Both the position numbers and the translations under genes were made by a program. DNA of 6,070 bases from Methylobacteriaceae bacterium. GTDB lineage: Bacteria > Pseudomonadota > Alphaproteobacteria > Rhizobiales > Beijerinckiaceae. Below the pieces are notes generated by a model that saw nothing but the letters and a program-made list of their open reading frames with translations, searched no databases and was not told where the DNA came from. The DNA lies in the NCBI GenBank assembly GCA_019247255.1, contig JAFAPJ010000543.1:1-6070 (forward strand). The letters are read 5' to 3'. Shown here piece after piece: positions 5,622 to 6,070 of this stretch (the stretch's first letter is position 1; every line of letters starts with the position of its first letter).

Positions 5622-5849
5622 TCAGCGCGCCGTGTCGGCCCTCGGCTGGCGCCGCCCGAGGCTTTGCAGCACGGCTTCCGGCGAGGAATAGGCCTCCTGC
5701 CGCTCGACGCTCCAGTATTTGAGCTGGTCGAGCGGGATCGACTCGCCCGTCACCGCGCAGCGTACGAAACGTCCCGGCCGGACGACGCGGATGTTGGCGT
5801 CGCGGTACTCGACGACGGCTTCGCCGATCTCGGGCTTGTTCATCAGCAT
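5622..5849 (-). CDS. DUF2093 small protein
   Basis: A 75-residue soluble protein matching the alphaproteobacterial DUF2093 family: AVVEYRDANIRVVRPGRFVR (11-30), CAVTGESIPLDQLKYWSVER (31-50) and QEAYSSPEAVL (51-61). It holds one cysteine (31) in the CAVTGExIPL motif, so it is not a classical zinc finger on its own. Function is unknown. The ATG at 5849-5847 is chosen because GGAG lies 9 bases upstream (5862-5859 on the minus strand), with a stronger GAGGAGG just before it that overlaps the xseA stop; a second ATG at 5843 is possible. The frame stays open upstream to 6008, but that part overlaps xseA in another frame and reads as low-complexity Arg/Ser sequence, so I exclude it. It is downstream of xseA by 19 bases and probably cotranscribed with it. 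Confidence 0.85.
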   Translation of the reverse strand: MLMNKPEIGEAVVEYRDANIRVVRPGRFVRCAVTGESIPLDQLKYWSVERQEAYSSPEAVLQSLGRRQPRADTAR

Positions 5850-5868
5850 GGCGGTGAGCTCCGCCTCC

Positions 5869-6070
5869 TCAGTTATCGAAGAGGCTCGCCTGCACAAGGG
5901 GCTCCGCGCGCCTCCGGTTCCGGGCCCCGTCGACCTGCGCCCGGCGACGCCCGTCCGCGAATTCGATCGTGACGGTCGCACCCGGCTGGAGCGCCTCCGC
6001 CCGCGCAACAGGTAGGTTCGCGGCGTCGCGGACGAGCGCGAAGCCGCGATCGAGAACGGAGCGGTAGGAG
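5869..6070 (-). CDS. xseA: XseA, exodeoxyribonuclease VII large subunit, C-terminal end
   Basis: Only the last 66 codons and the stop are present; the gene continues beyond position 6070. Exonuclease VII degrades single-stranded DNA, and XseA is its catalytic large subunit in complex with several small XseB subunits. The visible part begins [16 protein letters not shown], the classic 'YxxVLxRGFALVxD' start of the C-terminal domain. It continues with [20 protein letters not shown], the usual 'G-x-x-V-x-I-x-F-x-D-G' stretch, and ends QASLFDN, close to the common '-GSLFD' terminus of alphaproteobacterial XseA. The catalytic domain and OB fold are outside the window. Its TGA (5871-5869) overlaps the purine-rich ribosome-binding tract of the DUF2093 gene. 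The assignment is from remembered family motifs and is strong for so short a piece. Confidence 0.85.
   Translation of the reverse strand, partial: SYRSVLDRGFALVRDAANLPVARAEALQPGATVTIEFADGRRRAQVDGARNRRRAEPLVQASLFDN

Noticed and set aside
5850..6008. N-terminal extension of the DUF2093 gene to an ATG at 6008
   Set aside because: It overlaps the xseA C-terminus in another frame and is low-complexity Arg/Ser sequence; a good ribosome site precedes the ATG at 5849.

Overview
The window is about 6 kb of very GC-rich DNA (roughly 70% by eye). It reads as a chromosomal housekeeping segment of an alphaproteobacterium, most likely of the order Hyphomicrobiales (Rhizobiales; Methylobacteriaceae- or Salinarimonadaceae-like). 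That placement rests on protein style and gene order: a CysQ-like phosphatase, a DUF4170 protein, a DUF374 acyltransferase, waaA and lpxK run on the plus strand and meet a DUF2093 gene and xseA on the minus strand. I know this order from that group, but I could not run a search. I see no mobile element, tRNA, rRNA, CRISPR array or phage gene.

Layout. Positions 1-200 (minus) hold the N-terminal third or so of rsmE, a 16S rRNA m3U1498 methyltransferase, cut by the window edge. Divergent from it, 355-831 (plus) encodes a small secreted protein with four cysteines and no recognised function. It converges, with 6 bases between stop codons, on 838-1293 (minus), a small protein with a basic C-terminus that resembles DUF6101 proteins. 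An intergenic region of 221 bases (1294-1514) then serves two divergent transcription units and carries an inverted repeat, a repeated TTGCGCA and a weak promoter candidate.

The main unit runs 1515-5620 (plus): an inositol-monophosphatase/CysQ-family phosphatase, a 75-residue DUF4170 protein, a DUF374 lysophospholipid-acyltransferase-like protein, WaaA (Kdo transferase) and LpxK (lipid A 4'-kinase). The last three genes all start with GTG inside a GTGA overlap with the preceding TGA, and none has a clear Shine-Dalgarno sequence, so translational coupling is likely. LpxK phosphorylates the lipid A disaccharide to lipid IVA and WaaA adds Kdo to it. The DUF374 protein is a reasonable candidate for a secondary acyl transfer to the same molecule. 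The roles of the phosphatase and the DUF4170 protein in this unit are unknown.

At the right edge, lpxK ends one base before the stop codon of the opposing DUF2093 gene (5622-5849, minus), which sits directly downstream of xseA (exonuclease VII large subunit, C-terminal end only, 5869-6070).

I found no convincing new biological system. The most useful leads are the DUF374 acyltransferase embedded between DUF4170 and the Kdo/lipid A genes, the run of GTGA junctions, and the uncharacterised four-cysteine secreted protein.
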